DNA of 64,000 nt from Betaproteobacteria bacterium (GTDB lineage Bacteria > Pseudomonadota > Gammaproteobacteria > Burkholderiales > Burkholderiaceae_F): assembly GCA_016861185.1 (NCBI GenBank), contig BOKW01000004.1, positions 1 to 64,000 on the forward strand, in the 5' to 3' direction. Position numbers and translations under genes: made by a program. The number at the start of each line of letters is the position of its first letter. Within the stretch, counting starts at the first letter, position 1. Positions 47,275 to 58,110 of the stretch are shown in pieces. The notes beneath the pieces were generated by a model. The model saw only the letters and a list, made by a program, of their open reading frames with translations, was not told where the DNA came from and ran no database searches.

Positions 47275-47820
47275 CTATGTTGCTGAACGACGTTGGTGCT
47301 CGGCCAGCGCGCGAGCAAACGCGTCGTGCGTTTCGCTGCCGAAGCAGGCGAAGACGATGCGCTCGATCGAAGGCGCGCGCGGCAGCGCGTCGATCACCGC
47401 GCTGAGCGCGACCCGGGCGGCCTCTTCGATCGGGTAGCCGAAGATGCCGCACGAGATCGCGGGAAACGCGATCGAACGCAGCCCGTTCGCTTGCGCCAGC
47501 GCGAGCGAGCGGACGTAGCAGCTTCGCAGCTTGTCGGCCTCGCCGCGCGTACCGCCGTGCCACACCGGGCCGACCGCGTGGATCACGTGCTTGGCGGTCA
47601 GCCGGTAGCCGCGGGTGATCTTCGCGTCGCCGGTCGCGCAGCCGCCGAGCGTTGCGCACTCCGTGGCGAGCTGCGGCCCGGCGGCGCGATGGATCGCACC
47701 GCACACGCCGCCGCCGGGCGCGAGGCTTTCGTTGGCGGCGTTGACGATCGCGTCGACCGCGAGCTGCGTGATGTCGGCCTGCAGCACCTCGATGCGCACG
47801 CCGCCGATCGTCGGTTCCAT
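47275..47820 (-). CDS. Macro-domain ADP-ribose hydrolase (YmdB-like)
   Basis: A 181-residue macro domain. Signatures: [33 protein letters not shown], and [13 protein letters not shown] with the ADP-ribose-binding loop. These hydrolase types remove ADP-ribose from proteins or O-acetyl-ADP-ribose. ATG 47820 is preceded by GGAGG; an upstream start at 47985 would overlap the ATPase gene end and is less likely. It is convergent with the kinase and separated from the AAA ATPase by 124 bp. Confidence 0.9.
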   Translation of the reverse strand: MEPTIGGVRIEVLQADITQLAVDAIVNAANESLAPGGGVCGAIHRAAGPQLATECATLGGCATGDAKITRGYRLTAKHVIHAVGPVWHGGTRGEADKLRSCYVRSLALAQANGLRSIAFPAISCGIFGYPIEEAARVALSAVIDALPRAPSIERIVFACFGSETHDAFARALAEHQRRSAT

Positions 47821-47944
47821 CGACTCATCCTCCGGAAGCGGCCGCACCGCGCGCCGAATCCGTTCGCGCGGCGCCCGCAGATCGTACGCGCGCTCGCCGG
47901 CCGCAGGGAGCGGCCATCCAGGCGTGCAGCACTGCAGCGTCGCC

Positions 47945-49471
47945 TCAGGGCGCGCGACGGTCGGCGCCGGCTTCTTCATCGGCATGCACCGCGCGGTCGC
48001 GCGCCCACGCGCGCAGCGCGCCGATGCGTTCGGCCATCACGACCGACAGCGGCCGCGTGCGCTCCAGCTCGGCGAAGATGTCGCTCGACGCGAGCGCGGC
48101 GCCGCGCGCCTTCGCCTCGAAGCCGGCGGCGACGATCGCCTGCTCGATCTCGGCGCCGGAAAAGCCTTCCGAGCGCTGCGCGATGCCGGCGACGTCGAAC
48201 GCGGCCGGATCGTGCCCGCGCTTGCGCAGATGAATCGCCGCGATCTGTTCGCGCGCCGCCGCGTGCGGAAAATCGACGAAGAAGATCTCGTCGAAGCGGC
48301 CCTTGCGGATCAGTTCCGGCGGAAGCTCGGAAATGTCGTTCGCGGTGGCGACGATGAACACCGGCTTGTCGCGCTCGGCAAGCCAGGTGAGCAACGAGCC
48401 GAGCACGCGCCGCGACACGCCGCCGTCCTGCTCGGCGCCGCCGGTGGCGATGCCCTTTTCGAGCTCGTCGATCCACAGCACACACGGCGCCATGCCCTCG
48501 GCGGCGGCGAGCGCCTGCCGCAGGTTTCTCTCGGTTTCGCCGTAGTACTTGTTGTAGAGGGCGCCGAAGTCGAGCCGCATCAGCGGCACGCCCCATTCGC
48601 CGGCGATCGCACGCGCAGCGAGGCTCTTGCCTCCCCCCTGCACGCCGAGCAGCAGGATGCCCTTCGGGCGGTCGGCGTTGCCGGCACCCACGCTCTCGAG
48701 GAAGGGCGCGCGCCGCAGCGCGACCCAGTGCTTCATCCGCGCCAGTCCGCCGACGTCTTCGAAGCGCACCTTCGACGCCTCGAAGCCGAGGGCCCCGGCG
48801 CCGAGCGCCTCGTGTTTGGTCGTCAGCACGCGCCGCAGGTCGTCGGCGTTGATCTCGCCGTCGGCGCGCAGCGCCTGCCGCACGAAGCGGCGCACGTCCT
48901 CGACCTCGAGCCCCATCAGGTGCAGCACGAGCTGCTCGACGATCGCGCGGTCGCCGCGCGCCTTCTCGCCTGACTGCGAATGCCACAGCTTCGCTTCCTC
49001 GGCGAGGATCGCGCGGATGTCCTCGCGCGTCGGCAGTTGCGGGCGGAAGTGCGCGGCGAGCCGCAGCAGCTCGGACGGCACGTCCTCCAGCCGCGGGCTG
49101 ACGAACACGAGCGTGCGCGCCGTGCGGTAATGCTCGAGCGCGATCTCGCGTATCAGCCGCACGTTGACGGGACTGGCGAAGCCCGGATGCGCGTCGCACA
49201 GCGCGTAGACGCCGTTCTGCGCGGTCTTGTCGATGTGCTTGAGCGCGTCGGTCAGCTCGTTGGTCTGGTAGATCGACGAATCGCTCGCCGCGCCCTGGTA
49301 GCGGCCGATGCCGTCGACGATGCTCCAGCGGAACAGCACCTGGTTCTCGAGGTTGCACGCCTGCTGCAGCAGCTTCAGGATGCGCGGCTCCTCGTGCGTT
49401 TCGATCAGGATGATCGGCACCTTCGAGCGCAGCAGCGCACACAGTTCGCGGACTTCGGCCTGTTCGTTCAT
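47945..49471 (-). CDS. Ycf46-like AAA+ ATPase
   Basis: A 508-residue AAA+ protein. Residues 1-230 form the Ycf46-type N-domain ([20 protein letters not shown], then [18 protein letters not shown]). The ATPase has [19 protein letters not shown] as Walker A near 270, [11 protein letters not shown] as Walker B near 325, the arginine-finger region [14 protein letters not shown] and a helical lid. Cyanobacterial Ycf46 is linked to photosynthesis regulation; the proteobacterial role is unknown. ATG 49471 is preceded by GGAGGG. It and the macro-domain gene are on the same strand. Confidence 0.85.
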   Translation of the reverse strand: MNEQAEVRELCALLRSKVPIILIETHEEPRILKLLQQACNLENQVLFRWSIVDGIGRYQGAASDSSIYQTNELTDALKHIDKTAQNGVYALCDAHPGFASPVNVRLIREIALEHYRTARTLVFVSPRLEDVPSELLRLAAHFRPQLPTREDIRAILAEEAKLWHSQSGEKARGDRAIVEQLVLHLMGLEVEDVRRFVRQALRADGEINADDLRRVLTTKHEALGAGALGFEASKVRFEDVGGLARMKHWVALRRAPFLESVGAGNADRPKGILLLGVQGGGKSLAARAIAGEWGVPLMRLDFGALYNKYYGETERNLRQALAAAEGMAPCVLWIDELEKGIATGGAEQDGGVSRRVLGSLLTWLAERDKPVFIVATANDISELPPELIRKGRFDEIFFVDFPHAAAREQIAAIHLRKRGHDPAAFDVAGIAQRSEGFSGAEIEQAIVAAGFEAKARGAALASSDIFAELERTRPLSVVMAERIGALRAWARDRAVHADEEAGADRRAP

Positions 49472-49569
49472 CGCTTTCCCTCCCCCGTGCCGCTGGCGCG
49501 ATCTTGCCGCAGCCGCCGGCGCGCCGGCGCGCGCGTAAGCGCGTCAAAGCCGGCGGAATTCGCGCGGGC

Positions 49570-50427
49570 TCACTGCGTCCAGTCGACCAGACCCGAATAT
49601 GCGGTCAGCAGGATCACGGCCCCGAATGCAATCCGATACCAGGCGAACAGGCGGAAGTCGTGCGTGCTCAGATAGCGCAGCAGCCAGCGCACGCACAGCA
49701 GCGCAGCGGTGAACGCAGCGGCGAAGCCCACGCCGTACGCGGCGAAGTCGTCGACGACGAGCTGATCGCGGGCCTTGTACAGCGTGTAGACGCTGGCGCC
49801 GACGACCGTCGGGATCGCCAGGAAGAACGAGAACTCGGTCGCCGCCTTGCGCGAGAAGCCGAAGATCAGCCCGCCGATGATCGTCGCGCCAGAGCGGCTC
49901 GTGCCCGGGATCAGCGCGAAGCATTGCGCGCAGCCGATCTTCAGCGCGTCGAGCGTGCGCACGTCGTCGATCGTCTCGATGCGCGCATGACGCGTTCCCT
50001 CCAGGTCGCGTTCGCCGTAGCGGCGGTGATGGCGCGCCTCGGCCCACAGGATCACCAGCCCGCCGGCGACGAGCGCGACGGCCACCGGCAGCGGCTTGAA
50101 CAGCAGCAGCTCGATCGTGCTCTTGAACAGCACGCCGGCTGCGGCCGCGGGCAGGAAGGCGACCGCGACGTTCAGCGCGAGCTGCTGTTCGCGCCGATCG
50201 GTCGCGAGCCCGCCGACGAGGCGCGCCAGCCGCGCGCGGTACTCCCAGCAGACGGCGAGGATCGCGCCCGCCTGGATGGCGACGATGAATACCGCGCGCG
50301 TGGCGACGCGAAAGCGCAGCAGGTCCTCGACGACGATCAGGTGTCCGGTCGACGAGATCGGCAGGAATTCGGTCAGACCCTCGACGATGCCGAGGATCGC
50401 GGCTTTGATCAGCAGCGGCAGGTCCAC
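49570..50427 (-). CDS. uppP: Undecaprenyl-diphosphatase UppP
   Basis: A 285-residue inner-membrane protein with about eight hydrophobic segments. It dephosphorylates undecaprenyl diphosphate to recycle the lipid carrier of cell-wall synthesis, and confers bacitracin tolerance. The two active-site motifs are present: GLTEFLPISSTGHLI near residue 20 and ALIPGTSRSGATIIGG near 180. The GTG at 50427 is chosen because it has GGGAG at 5-base spacing; a TTG 12 bases earlier has no ribosome site. A terminator hairpin for the upstream gene ends within that leader. Confidence 0.95.
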   Translation of the reverse strand: MDLPLLIKAAILGIVEGLTEFLPISSTGHLIVVEDLLRFRVATRAVFIVAIQAGAILAVCWEYRARLARLVGGLATDRREQQLALNVAVAFLPAAAAGVLFKSTIELLLFKPLPVAVALVAGGLVILWAEARHHRRYGERDLEGTRHARIETIDDVRTLDALKIGCAQCFALIPGTSRSGATIIGGLIFGFSRKAATEFSFFLAIPTVVGASVYTLYKARDQLVVDDFAAYGVGFAAAFTAALLCVRWLLRYLSTHDFRLFAWYRIAFGAVILLTAYSGLVDWTQ

Positions 50428-50437
50428 GCGGGCTCCC

Positions 50438-50465
50438 AAAAAAATCCGGGAGGCCTGCTCCCGGA
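50438..50465 (-). terminator. Intrinsic terminator after the lipoprotein gene, abutting the uppP ribosome site
   Basis: On the minus strand TCCGGGAG-CAGGC-CTCCCGGA forms an 8-bp stem with a 5-base loop, followed by seven T residues (50444-50438). It ends the macA-macB-permease-lipoprotein transcript. The T run directly precedes GGGAG, the uppP ribosome site. Confidence 0.85.
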
Positions 50466-50502
50466 CGCGGCCGCATTATGCGGGCGCCCGCACGATTCGG
50501 CA

Positions 50503-51036
50503 CTACTTCGGTTCGATGTCGACGCGCAGCCCGCGGTAGGACACGGCCACCGCGGTGGCACGGTAGACGACGCCGGCGCGTTTCAGCTCGTCTTCCGGCA
50601 GCGCGACCAGCGCGAAGTCCGGCAGCGCCGCGCCCTTGCGCTCGAGCAACTGCGAGAAGCCGAACATCCGCGGCAGCCCGCCGAGCCGTACGTCGTCGAT
50701 CGTCACCTGCGTCAGCATGACACCATTGCGCGCGGCATTCAGCATCGGCTTGCCCGACACCTCGATGCGCGCGTTCAGCCACCCGTACAGACCGGCGTCG
50801 GGTGCGGTGTTCGGCAGCCGGACGTTCCACGCGAGCTGCAGCCGTTCGGCCGCAGGCATCAGTCCGACTTCGGGGCGGCGCAGCTCGAGTCCCCGGAAAA
50901 CTTCCAGCAGCGAGCCGAGGTCGGTTTCGATCTGCCGCTCGATCTCCTCGGTCGTCAGCGTGATCGAACGCGGGCCGTACACCGACGCGCAGCCGGCGAG
51001 CACGAAGGCGAGACAGGCGAACAGCACGCGACGCAT
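50503..51036 (-). CDS. DUF1439-type lipoprotein
   Basis: A 177-residue protein with a lipoprotein signal (ACLAFVLAGCAS, Cys near residue 16). The rest (LTTEEIERQIETDLGSLLEV, then ARIEVSGKPMLNAARNGVML) matches DUF1439 periplasmic proteins, which share a tubular lipid-binding-like fold. Function unknown. It is 57 bp after the ABC permease gene on the same strand and ends just before the terminator hairpin, so it belongs to the macAB-like operon. Confidence 0.82.
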   Translation of the reverse strand: MRRVLFACLAFVLAGCASVYGPRSITLTTEEIERQIETDLGSLLEVFRGLELRRPEVGLMPAAERLQLAWNVRLPNTAPDAGLYGWLNARIEVSGKPMLNAARNGVMLTQVTIDDVRLGGLPRMFGFSQLLERKGAALPDFALVALPEDELKRAGVVYRATAVAVSYRGLRVDIEPK

Positions 51037-51093
51037 GAAACACTCCGCGAAGGACGACGCCAGCTTAACGCCCGGGCGACCGCCCGCGCCGAC

Positions 51094-52326
<1,233 letters not shown>

Positions 52327-52331
52327 CGCTG

Positions 52332-53069
<738 letters not shown>

Positions 53070-53138
53070 GACGCTTGGAGTCCGGGGGCGGCGGTCAGCA
53101 AAGGACGGCAATCGGTTTGACGCAATCCGCGATCCGAA

Positions 53139-54635
53139 TCAGAAGAACATCCGTGGCGGCGCGCCCTTCTGCGCGGGCATAGTGCTGTTGCCGCCTTGCT
53201 GGCCGACGATCACTTCCAGGCCCTCGACCACGCCCGGCCCGACGACTTCGCTCGCGGTGCCGTCGGTCAGCCCGACCCGGACGTCGATCGCTTTCGGTTT
53301 GCCGTCGGCGATCACCCAGATGCGCCCGCGCGTGGTCTGACCGACGGAACGGCCGCCGAGTTCGGCGGCGATCTCCGCGTAGCGCGCCCTCTGTTCGGGT
53401 GTCAGGATGTCCTCGATCTTCGCGCGCGCCTCGGCGCGGATTCCGCTCGCCGCTTTCGCGCGGGCCTCTTCCGGCAGATCGCGCAGCCCCATGAACCTGG
53501 CGCGCATGTCGGCCAGGATCGGATCGAGCCGCGACTGCTGGTCGGCGTCGAGCTTCAGTTCGGCGACGAGCCGCTCGCGGAACTGCGCGCCGGCGCCGGC
53601 CGCGGCCGGTGCGCCGCTCTTGACCTCGCCTTTGCCGGCGTCCGCGGGCACGGCCGGGCTCTCGCCGGGTGGGCGATAGCGCAACGCGGCGTTGGGGACC
53701 TTGAGCACCGAATCGCGCGTGTCGGTGACGATCCGGACGTTCGCCGTCATTCCAGGCATCAGCTGGCCCACCTCGTTGTTCGCGGTGACCAGCACCGTGT
53801 AGGTAACGACGTTCTGCACCGTCTGCGCGGCCTTGCGCACCTGCTTGACCTCGCCGCTGAAGCTGCGGCCCGGGAAGGCGTCGACGGTGAAGCTCGCGCG
53901 CTGGCCGATGCGGATGCGGCCGACGTCGGCTTCGTCGATCGAGGTTTCGACCTGCATGTCGCGCAGGTCCTTGGCGATCACGAAAAGCTCGGGCGCCTGC
54001 AGGCTCGCCGCGACGGTCTGCCCGACGTCGACGCTGCGCTTGATCACCACGCCGTCGACCGGCGCGCGGATCTCCGTGCGCCCCAGGTCGACCTTCGCCG
54101 ACGCGAGCTGCGCTTCGCGCTGCGCGAGCGTGGCCTGCGCGGTCTTCAGCTCCGCCGCGGCCAAGTCGTACGCGGCCTGCCGCGCGTCGAGTTCGGCCGG
54201 CGAAACGAAGTTGCGCTCGACCAGTTCCTTCGTGCGCGCCAGCTCGCGCTGCGCGTTGGCGACGTTGACCTGCGCGCGATACACGGCGGAGCGCGCTGCG
54301 TCGGCGTCGGCCTGCGCCTGCCGCACGCGGTATTCGAAGGTTTCCGGATCGATGCGCGCGATGAGTTGGCCCTTCTTGACCGGGGAATTGAAGTCGACGA
54401 ACAGCTCCTTGATCTGCCCGCTGACCTGCGTGCCCACCGACACCGAAATGACCGGATTCAGCGTGCCGGTGGCCGATACGCTCGCAATCAACGGCCCGCG
54501 CTCGACCTTCGCGAAGCGGTAGGTCGGCGCGGCCGCTTCGCCGCGCAGGTACCAGTAGGCCGCCGCCGCGGCGGCGGCAACGGCGATCAGCCCGACCGCA
54601 AGCACGCGCGGCCGGCGCAGCCATCCGAGGTCCAT
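53139..54635 (-). CDS. MacA/HlyD-type periplasmic fusion protein with an LTxxQ-like insert
   Basis: A 498-residue periplasmic adaptor. A signal-anchor helix spans residues 7-27 (PRVLAVGLIAVAAAAAAAYW). Barrel-sandwich and coiled-coil parts follow (ELARTKELVERNFVSPAELD). Between the beta-barrel and the last domain, about residues 350-420, is an inserted helical stretch with Spy/CpxP-like LTPEQRARYAEI and LDADQQSRLDPI repeats, unusual for MacA. The end (VGLTDGTASEVVGPGVVEGLEVIVGQ) is the usual membrane-proximal domain. It links the ABC permease to an outer-membrane channel, which is not encoded here. ATG 54635. Confidence 0.88.
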   Translation of the reverse strand: MDLGWLRRPRVLAVGLIAVAAAAAAAYWYLRGEAAAPTYRFAKVERGPLIASVSATGTLNPVISVSVGTQVSGQIKELFVDFNSPVKKGQLIARIDPETFEYRVRQAQADADAARSAVYRAQVNVANAQRELARTKELVERNFVSPAELDARQAAYDLAAAELKTAQATLAQREAQLASAKVDLGRTEIRAPVDGVVIKRSVDVGQTVAASLQAPELFVIAKDLRDMQVETSIDEADVGRIRIGQRASFTVDAFPGRSFSGEVKQVRKAAQTVQNVVTYTVLVTANNEVGQLMPGMTANVRIVTDTRDSVLKVPNAALRYRPPGESPAVPADAGKGEVKSGAPAAAGAGAQFRERLVAELKLDADQQSRLDPILADMRARFMGLRDLPEEARAKAASGIRAEARAKIEDILTPEQRARYAEIAAELGGRSVGQTTRGRIWVIADGKPKAIDVRVGLTDGTASEVVGPGVVEGLEVIVGQQGGNSTMPAQKGAPPRMFF

Positions 54636-55166
54636 CGATCGCGCTTCGTTGCGAAAGCCCGATTGTAGGTGCGGCCTCCGTGCACGATGCGCGAACTCAC
54701 ATCTCGTTACCGCCGGCAACGCGGCGGCAACGCGGGCGCTGAATGCCGTGCCGCCGCTTGCCGCGGATCAAACGGCGGCGGGAACCTGCCGAGCCTCCAG
54801 CAAATGGTTGGCAACCCTTTGCTGCGCGAACCTCCCCTGTCCACGTTCGCGCCTGCAAGCGCGAACGGCGTCGGCCGGCCGACAGGCCGCAGGGCCTGTC
54901 GGCTGATCGGCCTTTGGCCCCCTCGCGGGACCAGACCGAAGGGCGCAGGACGCCACGTAGTGGCGGTCCCGATCCCGGCGAAGGCCGGAGGAGGGATGGG
55001 CCGCAGGCCCACAGAGGGGCGGGGGGCGAAGCGGGGGGTTTCGCAGCGCATGCGCTGCGCCCGCTGAGCGGCGGCGGCCTGCAAGCCGCCGCGCACCCTG
55101 CAAGGGAGGGGGCGAGCGTTCAAGCTGTCATCCGCCCTCTGAACGCTCAGCTGCCCGTGAACGCCG
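54636..55166. other. GC-rich gap of 531 bp with short palindromes
   Basis: Between macA and sodC. It contains several short inverted repeats (GCGCATGCGC, CGGCGGCCTGCAAGCCGCCG, GGGCCGCAGGCCC) and G-rich runs. The open frames in it have no ribosome site or motif I can defend. It holds the upstream region of the macA operon and the downstream end of sodC. I see no gene in it. Confidence 0.45.
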
Positions 55167-55724
55167 CTACTTCGCCGCGACGATCACTGCGCAGGCGAGG
55201 CGCGGCCCGGAATTGCCCGTCGGCTGCGTCTTGTAGTCGTCGGCGTCGCGATGAACGATCAGGCCGCGACCGACCACGCTCGCGGGTCCGGCCGCCACCG
55301 TGATCAGTTCGCTGTCGAAGCGCAGTGTGGCCACGCCGTTGGCATCGGCCTTCAGGTTCGGCATGTCGCCCGCGTGGCGCTCGCCTTGGCCGTAATGTCC
55401 GTGCGGTTTGCCGCCGGGATTGAAATGCCCGCCCGCGCTCATCGCGTCCGGCGCGGAACAGTCCCCTTTTTCGTGGACGTGGAAGCCGTGTTCGGCGTTC
55501 GGCTTCAGCCCGCGCACCTCGGCGGTGACCAGCACCCTGTTGCCGCGCTGCTCGAAGCGCGCGCGGCCGCTCGTCGTATTGCCTTGCGTGGGTTTCAGCT
55601 CCGCGATCGCCGCCGGGCCGCCCGACCCCGTCATCGAGTCCCACCAACCGCGAACGGTCGAACATCCGGTCGCGACGAAAGCCGCAGCAACGGCGAGCGT
55701 CAGGGCAGCGTGGCGCAGTCTCAT
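55167..55724 (-). CDS. sodC: Cu/Zn superoxide dismutase, lipoprotein type
   Basis: A 185-residue enzyme that converts superoxide to peroxide and oxygen in the periplasm. It has a lipoprotein-like signal (VAAAFVATGCST, Cys at about 21). The copper-binding HGFHVHEKGDC, then GGHFNPGGKPHG with HGHYGQGERHAGDMPN for zinc, and GRGLIVHRDADDY are all present. Its ATG overlaps the ACR3 stop codon as ATGA, so it is translationally coupled to the arsenic operon, an unusual pairing. It ends the operon. Confidence 0.9.
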   Translation of the reverse strand: MRLRHAALTLAVAAAFVATGCSTVRGWWDSMTGSGGPAAIAELKPTQGNTTSGRARFEQRGNRVLVTAEVRGLKPNAEHGFHVHEKGDCSAPDAMSAGGHFNPGGKPHGHYGQGERHAGDMPNLKADANGVATLRFDSELITVAAGPASVVGRGLIVHRDADDYKTQPTGNSGPRLACAVIVAAK

Positions 55725-56887
55725 GGTCGTCTCCTCGGTTGGCTACCGCGCGTGGCGGACGCGCGCCGCGCAAGATAGCGCCGGCCCGCGCCGATGCCAT
55801 CACGCTTTTGCGCTGCCCGCCGCGGCATGCGTGCGCCGCGTTCATACCAGGGCTTGCTCGCATTGACCACGCGGACGACGAGGAGCATGACCGGCACCTC
55901 GATCAGCACGCCGACCACGGTCGCGAGCGCAGCGCCCGATTCGAGGCCGAACAGGCCGATCGCCGTCGCTACCGCCAGCTCGAAGAAGTTCGACGCGCCG
56001 ATCAGCGCCGACGGACCGGCCACGCCGTGCTTTTCGCCGACTGCGCGGTTGGTCAGATACGCGAGCCCCGAGTTGAGGAACACCTGGATCAGGATCGGCA
56101 CCGCCAGCAGCGCGATCACCAGCGGCTGGTCGAGGATCGCCCGCCCCTGGAACGCGAACAGCAGCACCAGCGTCGCGAGCAGGGCAGCCATCGACCACGG
56201 CTGGAGGCGCGCGAGCAGCCGCTCGAGCGCGGCGGGTCCGCCGCGCGCCAGCACGCGGGTGCGGATCGCCTGCGCGGCGATCACCGGCACGACGATGTAC
56301 AGCACGACCGACGTGAGCAGCGTGTCCCACGGCACGGTGATCGACGCCACGCCGAGCAGCAGCGCCACGATCGGCGCGAACGCGAAGATCATGATCGCGT
56401 CGTTCAGTGCAACCTGCGTCAGCGTGAAATACGGATCGCCGTGCGTCAGGCGGCTCCACACGAACACCATCGCGGTGCAGGGCGCGGCGGCGAGCAGGAT
56501 CAGCCCGGCGACGTAGCTGTCGATCTGCGCGGCCGGCAGCCACGGCGCGAACAGGCCGCGGATGAACAGCCACGCGAGCAGCGCCATCGAAAACGGCTTG
56601 ACCAGCCAGTTGACGACGAGCGTCACGGCGATTCCGCGCGCGTGCGCGCGCACCTGGCCGAGCGCGCCGAAGTCGATTCGGAGCAGCATCGGCACGATCA
56701 TCACCCAGATCAGCAGGCCGACCGGCAGGTTGACGCGCGCGAATTCCAGCGCACCGATCGTCGCGACCTGCCGCGGCGCGATCTGCCCGAGCGCGATCCC
56801 GGCGACGATGGCGAGGGCCACCCAGACGGTCAGGTAGCGCTCGAAGAAGCCGAGGGTCGCCGGCGCGCCCGCCGTCACCGTGCTCAT
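55721..56887 (-). CDS. acr3: ACR3-family arsenite efflux permease
   Basis: A 388-residue membrane protein with ten hydrophobic segments, which expels arsenite driven by the proton gradient. It starts MSTVTAGAPATLGFFERYL, the ACR3 type rather than ArsB. The conserved Cys lies in LLAAAPCTAMVFVWSRLTHG. Canonical ACR3 ends near KPWYERG, and here a 35-residue basic tail (RRAAQKRDGIGAGRRYLAR) continues to a stop that overlaps sodC. ATG 56887 overlaps arsC as ATGA. Confidence 0.93.
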   Translation of the reverse strand: MSTVTAGAPATLGFFERYLTVWVALAIVAGIALGQIAPRQVATIGALEFARVNLPVGLLIWVMIVPMLLRIDFGALGQVRAHARGIAVTLVVNWLVKPFSMALLAWLFIRGLFAPWLPAAQIDSYVAGLILLAAAPCTAMVFVWSRLTHGDPYFTLTQVALNDAIMIFAFAPIVALLLGVASITVPWDTLLTSVVLYIVVPVIAAQAIRTRVLARGGPAALERLLARLQPWSMAALLATLVLLFAFQGRAILDQPLVIALLAVPILIQVFLNSGLAYLTNRAVGEKHGVAGPSALIGASNFFELAVATAIGLFGLESGAALATVVGVLIEVPVMLLVVRVVNASKPWYERGARMPRRAAQKRDGIGAGRRYLARRASATRGSQPRRRP

Positions 56888-57378
56888 GAGCGGCCGATCG
56901 CCTTCAGCCGCGTGGTCAGGGCGACGCGGTCGAGATTCGCGAGCGGCAGACTCAGGAAAAGCCGGATGCGGTTGTGGAGCCGGTTGTACGCGTGGAAAAA
57001 GGCCTTGCGCTTCGTCTCGTCGTCGCCTTCGACGGCGGCGGGATCCTCCACGCCCCAGTGCGCGCTGATCGGCTGTCCGGGCCAGATCGGGCACACCTCG
57101 CCGGCGGCGTTGTCGCAGACGGTGAACACGAAGTCCAGTTCGGGCGCACCGGGCTGCGCAAATTCGTCCCAACTCTTGCTGCGCAGCCCTTCGACGGGCA
57201 GGCGGTTCTTCCGCAGCAGCTCGAGCGCGAACGGATTGACGTGCCCGGCCGGCCGGCTGCCGGCGCTGTATGCCCTGAAGCGCCCCTGCCCCATCGCGTT
57301 GAGCATCGCTTCGGCCAGGATCGAGCGCGCCGAATTGCCGGTGCACAGGAAAAGCACGTTCAACGGTCGATCGTTCAT
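56884..57378 (-). CDS. arsC: Arsenate reductase ArsC (thioredoxin-coupled, PTP-like)
   Basis: A 164-residue protein of the low-molecular-weight phosphatase fold. The phosphate-binding loop with the nucleophilic Cys is LFLCTGNSARS near residue 10, and the redox Cys pair is in VFTVCDNAAGEVCPIWPG, the arrangement of thioredoxin-dependent ArsC. It reduces arsenate to arsenite for export by the overlapping ACR3 gene. ATG 57378, 19 bp after arsR. Confidence 0.93.
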   Translation of the reverse strand: MNDRPLNVLFLCTGNSARSILAEAMLNAMGQGRFRAYSAGSRPAGHVNPFALELLRKNRLPVEGLRSKSWDEFAQPGAPELDFVFTVCDNAAGEVCPIWPGQPISAHWGVEDPAAVEGDDETKRKAFFHAYNRLHNRIRLFLSLPLANLDRVALTTRLKAIGRS

Positions 57379-57397
57379 CGTTCGTTCGGTCGAAGGC

Positions 57398-57754
57398 TCA
57401 GCGCGTCACTTTGCGGCGCGCCACCCGCCGACGGACGAGCGGGACCGGCGCGACCGCGCAGGAGCCGCCGTCGGCGGCGCAGCAGTTTTCGGTCAGAAAG
57501 CCGAGCAGCTTGTTCATCGCGTCGAAGTCGGCCGCGTAGTAGACGAAGCGCCCCTCCTGGCGCGCGCGCACCAGCCCCGCACGCGCCAGCTCCTTCAGAT
57601 GGAAGGACAACGTGGCCGGCGCGATGCCGAGCGCCTCCGCGATCTCACCGGCGGCGAGCCCGCTTGCGCCCTGCCGCACCAGCAGCCGGTGCACCGCAAG
57701 GCGGGTCTCCTGCGCGAGCGCGGCCAGCGCCGCGACGGCATCCGTCGTTTTCAT
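57398..57754 (-). CDS. arsR: ArsR-family metalloregulator
   Basis: A 118-residue winged-helix repressor (LAAGEIAEALGIAPATLSFH and LKELARAGLVRARQEGRFVYY) with a C-terminal Cys cluster ENCCAADGGSC for sensing arsenite or antimonite. It would release the operator when metal binds. It heads the arsR-arsC-acr3-sodC operon. ATG 57754 has no clear ribosome site, but the domain starts there. Confidence 0.9.
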   Translation of the reverse strand: MKTTDAVAALAALAQETRLAVHRLLVRQGASGLAAGEIAEALGIAPATLSFHLKELARAGLVRARQEGRFVYYAADFDAMNKLLGFLTENCCAADGGSCAVAPVPLVRRRVARRKVTR

Positions 57755-57782
57755 GATTCGAAGATTATTTGAATATCGAAAC
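57755..57782 (-). promoter_or_regulatory. Probable ArsR operator/promoter region
   Basis: An AT-rich stretch unlike its surroundings carries TTCGAA (57757-57762), then TTTGAATATCGAA, an imperfect inverted repeat directly upstream of the arsR start. This is the placement and base composition of ArsR-type operators, so autoregulation is likely. Confidence 0.6.
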
Positions 57783-57819
57783 GTCTGTCAAACGCCGAGG
57801 CGGCCGCGCGGCGCGCCGC

Positions 57820-58041
57820 TCAGCCGCGCCACTGGTACAGCCGCACGAGCTTGAGCGCCAGCACGACGAGCGGCGCCAGGTGAAACAGCAGATCGAAGAT
57901 GTCGAGCGGCCGCCTCAGCGTACCGGCGGCGAGCATCCTGAGCTTTTCGGTCAGGTGCGGCTCGGGGACGAAGGGCGCGAGCGCGAGCCAGACCGCGACG
58001 ACGGCGATCAGCCAGAGGGGAATGCAGTCGAGCCAGGCCAT
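57820..58041 (-). CDS. Small inner-membrane protein, unknown
   Basis: A 73-residue protein with two hydrophobic segments: IPLWLIAVVAVWLALAPFV at residues 7-25 and IFDLLFHLAPLVVLALKLVR at about 48-68. The central stretch is amphipathic and basic (TEKLRMLAAGTLRRPLD). No family recognised. It lies between arsR and the malic enzyme gene on the same strand. Confidence 0.55.
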   Translation of the reverse strand: MAWLDCIPLWLIAVVAVWLALAPFVPEPHLTEKLRMLAAGTLRRPLDIFDLLFHLAPLVVLALKLVRLYQWRG

Positions 58042-58110
58042 GCCGTGATTGTCCCGGCAGCGGCGGCCGCGCGCGTGTGACCCGCGTCACCGCCGGCGCG
58101 CAGGCGCGCC

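Noticed and set aside
54636..55166. Small genes in the GC-rich gap
   Set aside because: The overlapping frames have no ribosome site or motif and contain short palindromes typical of non-coding DNA.
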